A DNA stretch of 64,000 nt from an uncultured Lachnospiraceae bacterium (GTDB taxonomy: Bacteria > Bacillota > Clostridia > Lachnospirales > Lachnospiraceae). Location of the stretch: assembly GCA_910584725.1 (NCBI GenBank), contig CAJUBE010000016.1:1-64000 (forward strand), read 5' to 3'. The notes under the pieces are model-generated. The model made no database searches. It had not been told where the DNA came from and saw only the letters and a list, made by a program, of their open reading frames with translations. Position 1 is the stretch's first letter, and each line of letters starts with the position of its first letter. This document shows, piece after piece, positions 35,594 to 43,594 of the stretch. Made by a program: the position numbers and the translations under genes.

Positions 35594-36163
35594 TTAAGGA
35601 AAAAGGGCAGAATGGTCCGACGAAAAAGAAATACCGGCACCTGTGTTTGGACGTGTAGCGCAGCAAACGCCGTCTATTATAAATACCAGCAAAAGGAAAA
35701 GGCAGATGGCTTTACGCCAGCCGGGAGTGATTCGCTCGAATAATTTTTCATAGAAGGGCAGAAACAGACAGACTAAAGCCGTTCCGCCAAGGCCGAAAAC
35801 GACCGCTCCCAGAAGACAGACCCGTCCGTTTATATTTAGAAAATGACTGCTGTAATCCCACCATCGGATGCCCCACTTATGTTCGAGAAAATAGCTGGTC
35901 AAATATTCCAGAATCGTACAGATCAACATGGAAAGCGCAAATACAGACAGTGGTTTCTGACTCAGCCGGTGAAGCAGCACACAGAGCAAAAGCCCGCCTG
36001 CCCCGTAGATCGGAAGATAGGGTCCTTCGTATACGCCCCTGTTGATAAAGGCGTGTTCCGTGAAAAAGAACAGCAACACTTCCCAGAGCCAGCCCGCGAA
36101 GGCGGTGATAAAAAAGAGGAGAACATAAAAGGTAAACCTGTCGGTGGTTGATTTTCTTTTCAT
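35594..36163 (-). CDS. Multi-pass membrane protein, putative ABC permease family (CmpB-like)
   Basis: 189 residues with five or six membrane segments. Patterns such as FAGWLWEVLLFFF, NRGVYEGPYLPIYGAGG and EYLTSYFLEHKWGIRWWDYSSHFLNINGRVCLLGA are those of the PF06541-type family annotated as putative ABC transporter permease, whose real function is not established. A longer start (TTG 36199) is possible; neither has a good ribosome site. Confidence 0.8.
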   Translation of the reverse strand: MKRKSTTDRFTFYVLLFFITAFAGWLWEVLLFFFTEHAFINRGVYEGPYLPIYGAGGLLLCVLLHRLSQKPLSVFALSMLICTILEYLTSYFLEHKWGIRWWDYSSHFLNINGRVCLLGAVVFGLGGTALVCLFLPFYEKLFERITPGWRKAICLFLLLVFIIDGVCCATRPNTGAGISFSSDHSALFP

Positions 36164-36225
36164 GTTCTCAGAGTGTCCGAATTTTTGGGGATTATTCAAA
36201 GGAGCTTTTGTCGTGAATGTTTTAC

Positions 36226-36384
36226 CTAATCATCTTCATTATTAATCTTAGCGAGATGCTCCTTTAACACCAGATTAATATACTGGCTGAATGATCGATC
36301 GTCATTTTCTGCCAGTTCTTTGATTTCTGTAATGATATCCTCATCAAGAGAAACGCTCACTTTTTTCTTGTATGGCTTGTTCAT
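36226..36384 (-). CDS. Small ribbon-helix-helix protein
   Basis: 52 residues: MNKPYKKKVSVSLDEDIITEI gives the beta strand and first helix, NDDRSFSQYINLVLKEHL the second helix of an Arc/CopG-type fold. Such proteins are DNA-binding repressors, often antitoxins. No toxin gene is adjacent. AAGGGG lies eight bases before the start. Confidence 0.7.
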   Translation of the reverse strand: MNKPYKKKVSVSLDEDIITEIKELAENDDRSFSQYINLVLKEHLAKINNEDD

Positions 36385-36489
36385 ACTTTTTACCCCTTTT
36401 TCTTACTTATTTATTGTATACCAATTGCACGTGTGATATGCTCAAGTAGCAATAAGTAATAAAAAGTAGGAAGAAAATATGAGATGTCC

Positions 36490-36579
36490 ATGTTAAAAAA
36501 TAAAAAACCTAATCCACATTTTTTTCCATCCGACTCCAGAATTTATCATAAAGATGTTTTCTATCGTAGAAAAATATAA
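36490..36579 (+). pseudogene. Short unrecognised frame next to the interrupted gene
   Basis: A 29-codon frame (MLKNKKPNPHFFPSDSRIYH and nine more residues) ends in a stop at 36577-36579. It overlaps the next small frame in a different phase. It may be the start of a gene that later lost its frame, or noise. No family recognised. Confidence 0.3.
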
Positions 36580-36820
36580 CATAACAGAGGAAGAAGCGAA
36601 GGAGCTTTTGAAGTTTCTGGGTTACTTTTCAAACCCGCACCATGCACTTGCTGCATGGTGTCGGAGCCAGCGCCAAAATGCCTGTATTTTGGCATTTTGT
36701 GTGCATCATTGTTGCAATTCACACGGAATAAACGTAAATTGATGCGAAATCTGGCGTACGTGTGAATTGTAACGTTCCTGGACGAGTGGGATAAAAATTC
36801 TCCAAAAAGTTAGTTTTCAA
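36554..36820 (+). pseudogene. Small gene split by the miniature element
   Basis: The reading starts MFSIVEKYNITEEEAKELLK and FL at 36554-36620, is broken by the element at 36621-36773, and resumes after it with FLDEWDKNSPKS and a stop near 36817. Removing the element and one copy of the 8-bp duplication restores a single frame of about 33 codons. Function unknown; a helical acidic peptide. Confidence 0.5.
36621..36773 (+). mobile_element. Miniature inverted-repeat element, copy 2 (153 bp)
   Basis: Nearly identical to the copy at 12242-12369 in the first 51 and last 75 bases. It differs by about 25 extra bases in the middle that form their own hairpin (AAAATGCC 36675-36682 with GGCATTTT 36691-36698). 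The flanks are GTTTCTGG (36613-36620) and GTTCCTGG (36774-36781), an 8-bp duplication with one mismatch. It encodes nothing. Confidence 0.85.
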
Positions 36821-36867
36821 AAAATATTGTCCGATGTATAATAAAAGAAACAAAAGAAGGTGACATT

Positions 36868-37673
36868 TTGAATACAGCAGAGCAGGCACGTCAACAAGAT
36901 TTAGAGCGGATAAAGTTATTCCGCTATATGGATGACGATTTTATGACTGCCTTGAAGATAATATTGAGGGTGTGGAACTGATACTTCGGATTGTCTTAGG
37001 ACGGAAGGATATAACGATCAAATCAGTCCGCACACAAAAACCGTTGAAGAATTTGCAGGGGCGTTCTGCTGTTTTAGATGTTCATGCGGTTGACAGCACA
37101 AAGAAAGAATTTGATGTTGAAATCCAGCGGCAGGATGCAGGAACAGGCGCAAAGAGAGCAAGGCATAACAGCAGCCTTTTGGACGCGCATATATTAAAGC
37201 CGGGAGAAGATACGGAGGATATTCCCGACAGTTATGTTATTTTCATTACAGAAAATGATGTTATGAAAGGAAACCAATCAATATATCCGGTGGAGAGATA
37301 TGTCACGATTGGGGAAGATAAGGTATTGTTTGGCGATGGTTCGCATATCATATATGTTAATGGAAAGTACCGAGGAGATAATGAGATTGGCAGGCTGATG
37401 CACGATTTTTCATGTACCAATCCTGATGATATGAATTATGATGTTCTTGCAGGGAAAGCAAGATATTTCAAGCAAGACGAGAAAGGAGTGGCGGCTATGT
37501 GTAAGATGATGGAAGATATGCGGAATGAAGCGGCTAAGAAAACTACAAAGGACAATGCCCGCAGACTTTTGAAATTAGGAAAAATAAAAATAGATGAACT
37601 ATCTGAATGTTTTCCTAGTTTGTCTGATAGTGATGTTAAGGAACTTGAAGCCGAGGTTATGCAGTTAGCATAA
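36868..37673 (+). pseudogene. Rpn/PD-(D/E)XK family transposase-like nuclease, frameshifted
   Basis: A TTG start at 36868 with AGAAGG upstream reads LERIKLFRYMDDDFMTA, then loses frame near 36952. One base appears deleted, after which EDNIEGVELILRIVLGRKD continues in the next frame to 37673. The body has the family hallmarks NLQGRSAVLDVHAVDS and FDVEIQRQDAGTGAKRARHNSSLLD, followed by TYVIFITENDV-like and LFGDGSHIIYVNG segments. Intact members are about 270-300 residues and promote recombination. If the shift is real the gene is dead; a ribosomal frameshift or sequencing error is also possible. Confidence 0.8.
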
Positions 37674-37755
37674 TCAGCAAAACAATTTGATATCAAAATA
37701 ACAGCGTAAAGGCGCATGGAACAGTAAATTGTAAACCATGCGCCTTTTCTTCTAG

Positions 37756-37829
37756 TCGAAGCGACAGGATTTGAACCTGCGACCTCTGCGTCCCGAACGC
37801 AGCGCTCTACCAAACTGAGCCACGCTTCG
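37756..37829 (-). tRNA. tRNA-Pro (anticodon CGG)
   Basis: The minus strand gives acceptor CGAAGCG/CGCTTCG, D arm, anticodon loop TTCGGGA on a CTGCG/CGCAG stem, and T arm with GGTTCAAATCC. CCA is not encoded. It reads CCG codons. Confidence 0.93.
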
Positions 37830-38025
37830 ATTTGTGAACAACTATGATAATACAACATTTATAAGGGTATTGTCAATGATTCTGAGAGAATAATTTTGCC
37901 GAATCCCCCTATTTATAAACATTTATGATATGATAGACTGTATATATTTGCTTTTTCTCTGCAAACAGCGAAATATGTGCGGTATTTTTTGCAGGAAGAA
38001 TTTTGATTTTAGGAAGAAGGAAACG

Positions 38026-38883
38026 ATGGACAGACACGCGCTTAAAATTCCATGTAATGCCATGCCGTTTATATGTGAGGCAGACTACAGTGTTTCGCTT
38101 GGAAAGATGATGCACGCGGATCGGACTGCACCGTTTCATGTGGTGATCTATCTGCTCAGAGGTTCCATGGAAATCATAGAAGACGGCGACCGCTATAAAC
38201 TTTTGCCGCACCGGCTCTTTTTTCTAAAAAGTGGAGTACACCATTGGGGAGAGAAGCCTTTCGAGGAAGGCTCTGCCTGGTATTATGCACATTTTTACTG
38301 CAAGGAGCCGGACACCGGGATGGAAGAACTTCCGAGAAATGTGTATTACGATACGAAAGTCTGCTTAAATCCGCAGGACAATGAAAAATATATTGCACTT
38401 CCGAAGATGACGGACTGTGAACGGATGGGGCAGATACAGAAAAATTTTGAGAAAATGATCGAGGCCCATGTGCACGGGAATATTCCGCAGGCTTCGGTCA
38501 GACTGTGGCAGATTTTTCTGGAATGTGCAAAGAGCGCGCCGGGGGATTCCGTCGAAAACGGTTATGTCAAAAAACTGCGGGAATTTATTCAGACGCATTA
38601 CACAGAAAGTTTTGATGCAACAAAGGTTGAAACGGTTAGCGGTCTTTCCTATAAATATGCGGGCACACTATTTAAGGAAGAAACAGGACAGACGATCCGT
38701 GAATATCAGCGGACGCTGCGCCTGCGGAAAGCGAAGCAGCTGTTGAAGGAGACGGATAAACCGATCACGGAAATTGCCCAGCTTACAGGCTTTTCGGATG
38801 TGTTTTATTTCAGCAAGGTTTTCTGCGCCAAAGAGGGCTGCCCGCCCAGCGAGTACCGCAGGACATATATACCGGGGATTTGA
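38026..38883 (+). CDS. AraC-family transcriptional regulator
   Basis: 285 residues: an N-terminal cupin-like sensor domain (about 20-100, FHVVIYLLRGSMEIIEDGDRY) and a C-terminal pair of AraC helix-turn-helices (about 185-280, GYVKKLREFIQTHYTESFDATK, then ITEIAQLTGFSDVFYFSKVF and CPPSEYRR). Probably controls the sugar genes that follow. AGGAAGAAGG lies before ATG 38026. The longer upstream frame has no ribosome site. Confidence 0.9.
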   Translation: MDRHALKIPCNAMPFICEADYSVSLGKMMHADRTAPFHVVIYLLRGSMEIIEDGDRYKLLPHRLFFLKSGVHHWGEKPFEEGSAWYYAHFYCKEPDTGMEELPRNVYYDTKVCLNPQDNEKYIALPKMTDCERMGQIQKNFEKMIEAHVHGNIPQASVRLWQIFLECAKSAPGDSVENGYVKKLREFIQTHYTESFDATKVETVSGLSYKYAGTLFKEETGQTIREYQRTLRLRKAKQLLKETDKPITEIAQLTGFSDVFYFSKVFCAKEGCPPSEYRRTYIPGI

Positions 38884-38980
38884 CGATTGGTTATTGTATA
38901 AAATGAAATGTGGGATAAAATGACTTGTGTCAATGCGCTGCCTGCTATGAATCTGTCATGCGGAGCAATGGAGACCATCA

Positions 38981-39892
38981 ATGAAAACAGTACAGAAGAT
39001 TGAATTTCACACTGGCAGCAAGGAGGAACTGCTTCCCGGTTTCACGGATGAATTTCCTTATATTGCGACCAGAGTCGAACTGGACAAATATACGGGGCGT
39101 TTTGTGCCGTGGCACTGGCACAGGGCGGTGGAAATTTTTTATATGGAGAGCGGCAGTCTGGAATATCATACGCCCCACGGAAGGATAGAGTTTCCCGCCG
39201 GAAGCGGCGGCATGGTAAATGCGAATGTGCTCCATATGACAAAAGTGCTGTCACGGACAGAAAAGAATATACAGCTTCTCCATATTTTTGACGCATCCCT
39301 GCTTGGCGGAGAGCAGGGGAGCAGAATAGAAAGGCAATATATTGCTCCTATTGTGACGGCGCCGCAAATAGAGATTATCCCTGTTTTTCCGGGAAATGCG
39401 CTGCAGGATTGTATTTTGGAACGTATTTTGGAATCATTACATCTTTCAAATGACAAATTTGGGTATGAGATGAAACTGCGGGAGGCGTTGTCGGAAATAT
39501 GGTTAATGCTGTTTGAGTTGTCCCGTCCCATGTTGGATCAGGGCGGGGAGGCGAACAGGAATAATGATAAGATTAAGCTGATGATGATTTATATTCACGA
39601 ACATTATTCGGAAAAGATTTCCATTCGGGAACTGGCGGCAGCGGCGTATCTCAGCGAGCGGGAATGTTTCCGGGTGTTCCACGATTATCTGCATATGACG
39701 CCCGTGGAGTATATCAAGAGTTATCGCCTGCAGAAAGCCAGCCAGATGCTGGAAAAAGGGCAGGAGTCAATTACAGAGATCTGTCATGCCTGCGGTCTGG
39801 GAAGCAGCAGTTACTTCGGAAAGGTATTCCGGGAGTACGCGGGCTGTACGCCTCTGGAATATCGGAGAAAATGGCAGGATAGTGATATATAG
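38981..39892 (+). CDS. AraC-family transcriptional regulator (cupin type)
   Basis: 303 residues: cupin sensor (WHWHRAVEIFYMESGSLEYHT near 45-65, with two His of a metal or sugar pocket) and C-terminal AraC DNA-binding domain (about 200-300, ISIRELAAAAYLSERECFRVF and ITEICHACGLGSSSYFGKVF). It is a second regulator next to the preceding one but not a duplicate of it. Likely controls the acetyltransferase-GH127-GH3 genes; the ligand is unknown. Confidence 0.9.
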   Translation: MKTVQKIEFHTGSKEELLPGFTDEFPYIATRVELDKYTGRFVPWHWHRAVEIFYMESGSLEYHTPHGRIEFPAGSGGMVNANVLHMTKVLSRTEKNIQLLHIFDASLLGGEQGSRIERQYIAPIVTAPQIEIIPVFPGNALQDCILERILESLHLSNDKFGYEMKLREALSEIWLMLFELSRPMLDQGGEANRNNDKIKLMMIYIHEHYSEKISIRELAAAAYLSERECFRVFHDYLHMTPVEYIKSYRLQKASQMLEKGQESITEICHACGLGSSSYFGKVFREYAGCTPLEYRRKWQDSDI

Positions 39893-39977
39893 GGGCGGGA
39901 ATTAAATATTTTTACCATTCGGACTGCAATATAATGATACCCGTAAAGACAACATACATTTACGGAGGAGGTTCGAT

Positions 39978-40562
39978 ATGGCAGAGTATAAAGACAGTGA
40001 CTTTCTGGAAACCGCGGACAGCGGCACGTTAAAACTGATTGCCCGGACAAGGGAACTGACACGGGAATATTATTTTTCGGATTATGAAGATACGCAAAAG
40101 AGAGAAGCTATATTGCGGGAGCTTCTGGGCGGCATGGGAGAAAATGTGGAAATTGACACGCCGTTCCACTGTGACCACGGGAACAATATTTTTCTGGAAA
40201 ATGATGTGATTATCGGCATTAACTGCACCTTTGTTGACAATGCGGAAATTCGCATAGGAAACCGAGTGATGATTGCGTCGAACGTGCAGTTTTACACAAG
40301 CTCGCACCCGGTTTTGCCCAAGGAGCGTCTGGTGGATGACTGGAAAGAAAAGGGAACCACATTTTTTAGGACATATGCGCGCCCGATAGAAATCAAGGAT
40401 AACGCTTGGATCGGCGGCGGCAGTATTCTCCTGCCGGGCGTGACGGTGGGGGAAAACAGTGTGATCGGGGCGGGGAGCGTTGTGAACCGTTCGATTCCCG
40501 CAAACTGCGTCGCGGTGGGAAATCCATGCAGAGTTATCCGTACATTGGAGGAGGAAGTTTAG
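39978..40562 (+). CDS. Sugar O-acetyltransferase (hexapeptide repeat, Maa/LacA type)
   Basis: 194 residues. The N-terminal Mac domain (LIARTRELTREYYFSDYEDTQ) is followed by left-handed parallel beta-helix repeats (FLENDVIIGINCTFVDNAEI) with the catalytic His in SSHPV and the tail VIGAGSVVNRSIPANCVAVG. Transfers acetyl from acetyl-CoA to a sugar hydroxyl. GGAGGAGG precedes it. The next gene starts two bases after its stop, so the two are coupled. Confidence 0.92.
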   Translation: MAEYKDSDFLETADSGTLKLIARTRELTREYYFSDYEDTQKREAILRELLGGMGENVEIDTPFHCDHGNNIFLENDVIIGINCTFVDNAEIRIGNRVMIASNVQFYTSSHPVLPKERLVDDWKEKGTTFFRTYARPIEIKDNAWIGGGSILLPGVTVGENSVIGAGSVVNRSIPANCVAVGNPCRVIRTLEEEV

Positions 40563-40564
40563 GT

Positions 40565-41371
40565 ATGAGTCTGGAAAACATTAAAATTATCTTTTTCGAT
40601 ATCGACGGCACGCTGATTGATATCAACAGCAAAAAAATATCGGAAAGAACGCTTAAGACACTGAATCGGTTGAAGGAGCGGAATTATATTCTCTGTCTCT
40701 CAACGGGAAGGTCTCCGATGACCGTGCCTCATTTTGACGGATGGGAGCCGGATGTGTATCTCACCTTTAACGGTTCGTACTGTTATAACGGGCAGCAGGT
40801 GATCTACAAGAACCCGATTTCGCCCGAGGATGCAAAATTAATTGTAAAAAATGCCGCCTCGATCAACAGACCCGTATCGGCTGCCACACCGAATAAGCTG
40901 GCGGCAAACGGGAGAGATAAAGATTTAGTGGACTATTTTGCCATTGCCAAGCTGGATGTGGATGTTTCCAATGATTTTAATGAGATGATAGAGAACGACG
41001 AGGTATATCAGATTATGTCCGGGGGTCGCGAAAGTGAATATCCGGCGCTGCTGCGGGATGTGAAAAACGCCAAGATAGCGGCATGGTGGGACCGGGCGGT
41101 GGACATTATCCCGGCGGACAGCGGAAAAGGCGTCGGGATTGAACACGTGCTGGCACATTATCATCTGAATAAAGAGGAGGCGCTCGCCTTTGGGGACGGC
41201 AACAACGATATTGAAATGCTTCAGGCGGTAGGTACGGGCGTTGCCATGGAAAACGGATCGGATGAGTTGAAAGCGGTGGCGGACGACATGTGCGGTCATG
41301 TGGCGGAGGACGGGGTCTATCATTACTGCGTCGAGCATGGGTTGATTGCGGAATACAAAATCGGAAAATAA
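40565..41371 (+). CDS. HAD-family phosphatase (Cof type)
   Basis: 268 residues. HAD motif I FFDIDGTLI near residues 10-18 with the nucleophile Asp; motif II STGRS; a C2B cap; motif IV FGDGNNDIEML near 205-215. Members dephosphorylate sugar phosphates or cofactors. The start at 40565 overlaps the regulatory GGAGGAAG just inside the preceding gene. Confidence 0.92.
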   Translation: MSLENIKIIFFDIDGTLIDINSKKISERTLKTLNRLKERNYILCLSTGRSPMTVPHFDGWEPDVYLTFNGSYCYNGQQVIYKNPISPEDAKLIVKNAASINRPVSAATPNKLAANGRDKDLVDYFAIAKLDVDVSNDFNEMIENDEVYQIMSGGRESEYPALLRDVKNAKIAAWWDRAVDIIPADSGKGVGIEHVLAHYHLNKEEALAFGDGNNDIEMLQAVGTGVAMENGSDELKAVADDMCGHVAEDGVYHYCVEHGLIAEYKIGK

Positions 41372-41515
41372 TACAAATAGAACCGAAAATAATCCATTTT
41401 AATGCCGCATATTTCAGAATATAATACATATTAGAGAGTGAGCGGGCAGACTGTAAAAAGATGGAGAGTATGTCTGCACATTTGGAAGACGGAAGTTAAA
41501 ATGGAGGGTAAGAGA

Positions 41516-43453
41516 ATGGGCGATTTGAGATTAATCAAAGATTTTACGGTGGGGGATGGATTTTTCGGCAGATATGAAAAGCTGGTGAAGGATGTGGTGC
41601 TTCCCTATCAGGAGAGGGCGTTAAACGATCAGATTGAGGGGGCGGAGAAAAGCCATTGTATTGAAAATTTCCGTATGGCGGCGAAGAAGCTGAAAACGGG
41701 AAGCTGTGACGGAGAGTTTTATGGCATGGTGTTCCAGGACAGCGACGTGGCCAAATGGCTGGAGGGCGCGGCCTATTCCCTGGCGCAGAATCCCGATGAA
41801 GAGCTGGAGAAACGGTGTGATAAAATCATTGATCTGATCGGGGAGGCGCAGCAGAAGGATGGTTATCTCAACACCTATTTTACGGTGAAGGAGCCGGAAA
41901 AGCGGTGGACGAATCTTCACGAGGCGCACGAGCTCTACTGTGCGGGGCACATGATTGAGGCGGCGGTGGCTTACGCGGAGTGTACGGGTAAATCAAAACT
42001 TTTGGAGATCATGTGCGACATGGCGGATCACATTTACCGTCATTTTATCGAGGAGGGAGCGGAAGGATATCCCGGGCACCCGGAGATTGAGCTTGCGCTG
42101 ATGCGGCTGTACCGCAGCACCAAGGAGGAGAGATATAAGGAGCTGGCAATGCACTTTATCAATGTGCGCGGCGTTGATCCGGATTATTATAAGAAGGAAA
42201 TGAAAAAGAACCCTTGGCGTGTCTGGGGCAATCATCCCGAAGATTTGGAGTACGCGCAGAATTATGCGCCGGTGCGGCAGCAGGACAAGGCGGTGGGACA
42301 TGCCGTCCGGGCGGTATATCTTTACACAGGCATGGCGGATGTGGCAATGGAGACGGGCGACAGGGAGCTTGCGGAAGCCTGCAAAACGCTGTGGAACAAT
42401 ATCACGCAGCACAGAATGTATGTGACGGGAGCGATCGGTTCCGCCTATGAGGGGGAAGCGTTCACGAAGGACGACCATCTGCCAAACGATACGGCTTATG
42501 CGGAAACATGCGCGGCGATCGGGCTGATCTTCTTCTCCAACAAAATGTTATATCTGGAGCATAACGGCAAGTACGCCGACGTGATGGAGCGGGCGCTTTA
42601 CAACTGTGTGCTGGCGGGTATGCAGCTTGACGGCACGAAATTCTTCTATGTGAATCCGCTGGAGGTACTGCCAGGTATTTCCGGGGAGGCGCAGACCCAC
42701 AAACACGCGCTGCCTGTCAGACCCAAGTGGTTTGCCTGTGCCTGCTGCCCGCCCAATGTGGCAAGGCTTTTGGGTTCTGTGGCGGAGTATGCGTGGCATG
42801 TGATCCCGGGCACTTTGTTCTCTAACCTGTTTATCGCGGGGACGCTTGATGTGAGCGACCGTTTCGGCGGCAAGGTGGTTTTGCGGACCAACTATCCTTA
42901 TGACAACACTGTGGAGTACCGCTTTGTGCCGCAGGAGGGCAGAGACAGCATGGAGGTGCCTCTGGCAGTCCGTATTCCCGCATGGAGCAGACAGACGAAA
43001 ATTTTGCTGAACGGAAAAGAGGCTGACTGTGAAATCAAGGACGGGTACGCCTATTTGAGAGGGGAGTACACGGCGGAAGATGTAATTACGGTGGAGCTTG
43101 ACCTGACGGTAAGGCGTGTGTACACAAGCAATCGGGTTTCCGCGAATACAGGCAGGGCGGCGTTGCAGCGCGGACCGCTGATTTACTGTGCCGAAGGTGT
43201 GGACAATGAAAATGATATCCTCTCTGTAAGTTTGAAAAAGGACGGGGAAGTGACGGTCAGCGAATATCTGCCGGATGAGTTGTACGGCATCCGGAAGCTA
43301 TATGCGGAAGGGTACAGAGAGACGGTGAACGAAGAGCTTTACAGCTTTGAAAGACAGGAGAAGGAACCCTGTCAGGTGACGCTGGTGCCCTATTATACCT
43401 GGGGCAACCGGGGACTGAACCAGATGCGGGTATGGATTCCTGAGAGGGATTAG
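41516..43453 (+). CDS. Beta-L-arabinofuranosidase (GH127)
   Basis: 645 residues of the DUF1680/GH127 family, which removes beta-L-arabinofuranose from plant hydroxyproline-rich glycans. The (alpha/alpha)6 barrel occupies the first two thirds. The zinc/nucleophile Cys cluster reads CACCPPN (about residue 415), and GSAYEGEAFTKDDHLPND carries the family Glu. There is no signal peptide, so it acts in the cytoplasm on imported oligosaccharides. ATG 41516 follows GGAGGG. GH3 lies 140 bases downstream. Confidence 0.93.
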   Translation: MGDLRLIKDFTVGDGFFGRYEKLVKDVVLPYQERALNDQIEGAEKSHCIENFRMAAKKLKTGSCDGEFYGMVFQDSDVAKWLEGAAYSLAQNPDEELEKRCDKIIDLIGEAQQKDGYLNTYFTVKEPEKRWTNLHEAHELYCAGHMIEAAVAYAECTGKSKLLEIMCDMADHIYRHFIEEGAEGYPGHPEIELALMRLYRSTKEERYKELAMHFINVRGVDPDYYKKEMKKNPWRVWGNHPEDLEYAQNYAPVRQQDKAVGHAVRAVYLYTGMADVAMETGDRELAEACKTLWNNITQHRMYVTGAIGSAYEGEAFTKDDHLPNDTAYAETCAAIGLIFFSNKMLYLEHNGKYADVMERALYNCVLAGMQLDGTKFFYVNPLEVLPGISGEAQTHKHALPVRPKWFACACCPPNVARLLGSVAEYAWHVIPGTLFSNLFIAGTLDVSDRFGGKVVLRTNYPYDNTVEYRFVPQEGRDSMEVPLAVRIPAWSRQTKILLNGKEADCEIKDGYAYLRGEYTAEDVITVELDLTVRRVYTSNRVSANTGRAALQRGPLIYCAEGVDNENDILSVSLKKDGEVTVSEYLPDELYGIRKLYAEGYRETVNEELYSFERQEKEPCQVTLVPYYTWGNRGLNQMRVWIPERD

Positions 43454-43544
43454 TAAAAAAATTACCCCAAATAAAGTATAAAAAGGGAATTGTATCCGGG
43501 AGAATTTCCCGTTATACTTACCTTAATATGGAATTGGAGGAACA

Positions 43545-43572
43545 GGCGGTATGTCCATATGGATATACCGCC
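43545..43572 (+). promoter_or_regulatory. Leader hairpin upstream of the GH3 gene
   Basis: GGCGGTAT (43545-43552) pairs with ATACCGCC (43565-43572), and the inner bases extend the stem. It ends seven bases before the AGGAGG used by the GH3 gene, so it could affect translation or separate GH127 and GH3 expression. Confidence 0.45.
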
Positions 43573-43594
43573 ACTTTTAGGAGGTTATCACGGA

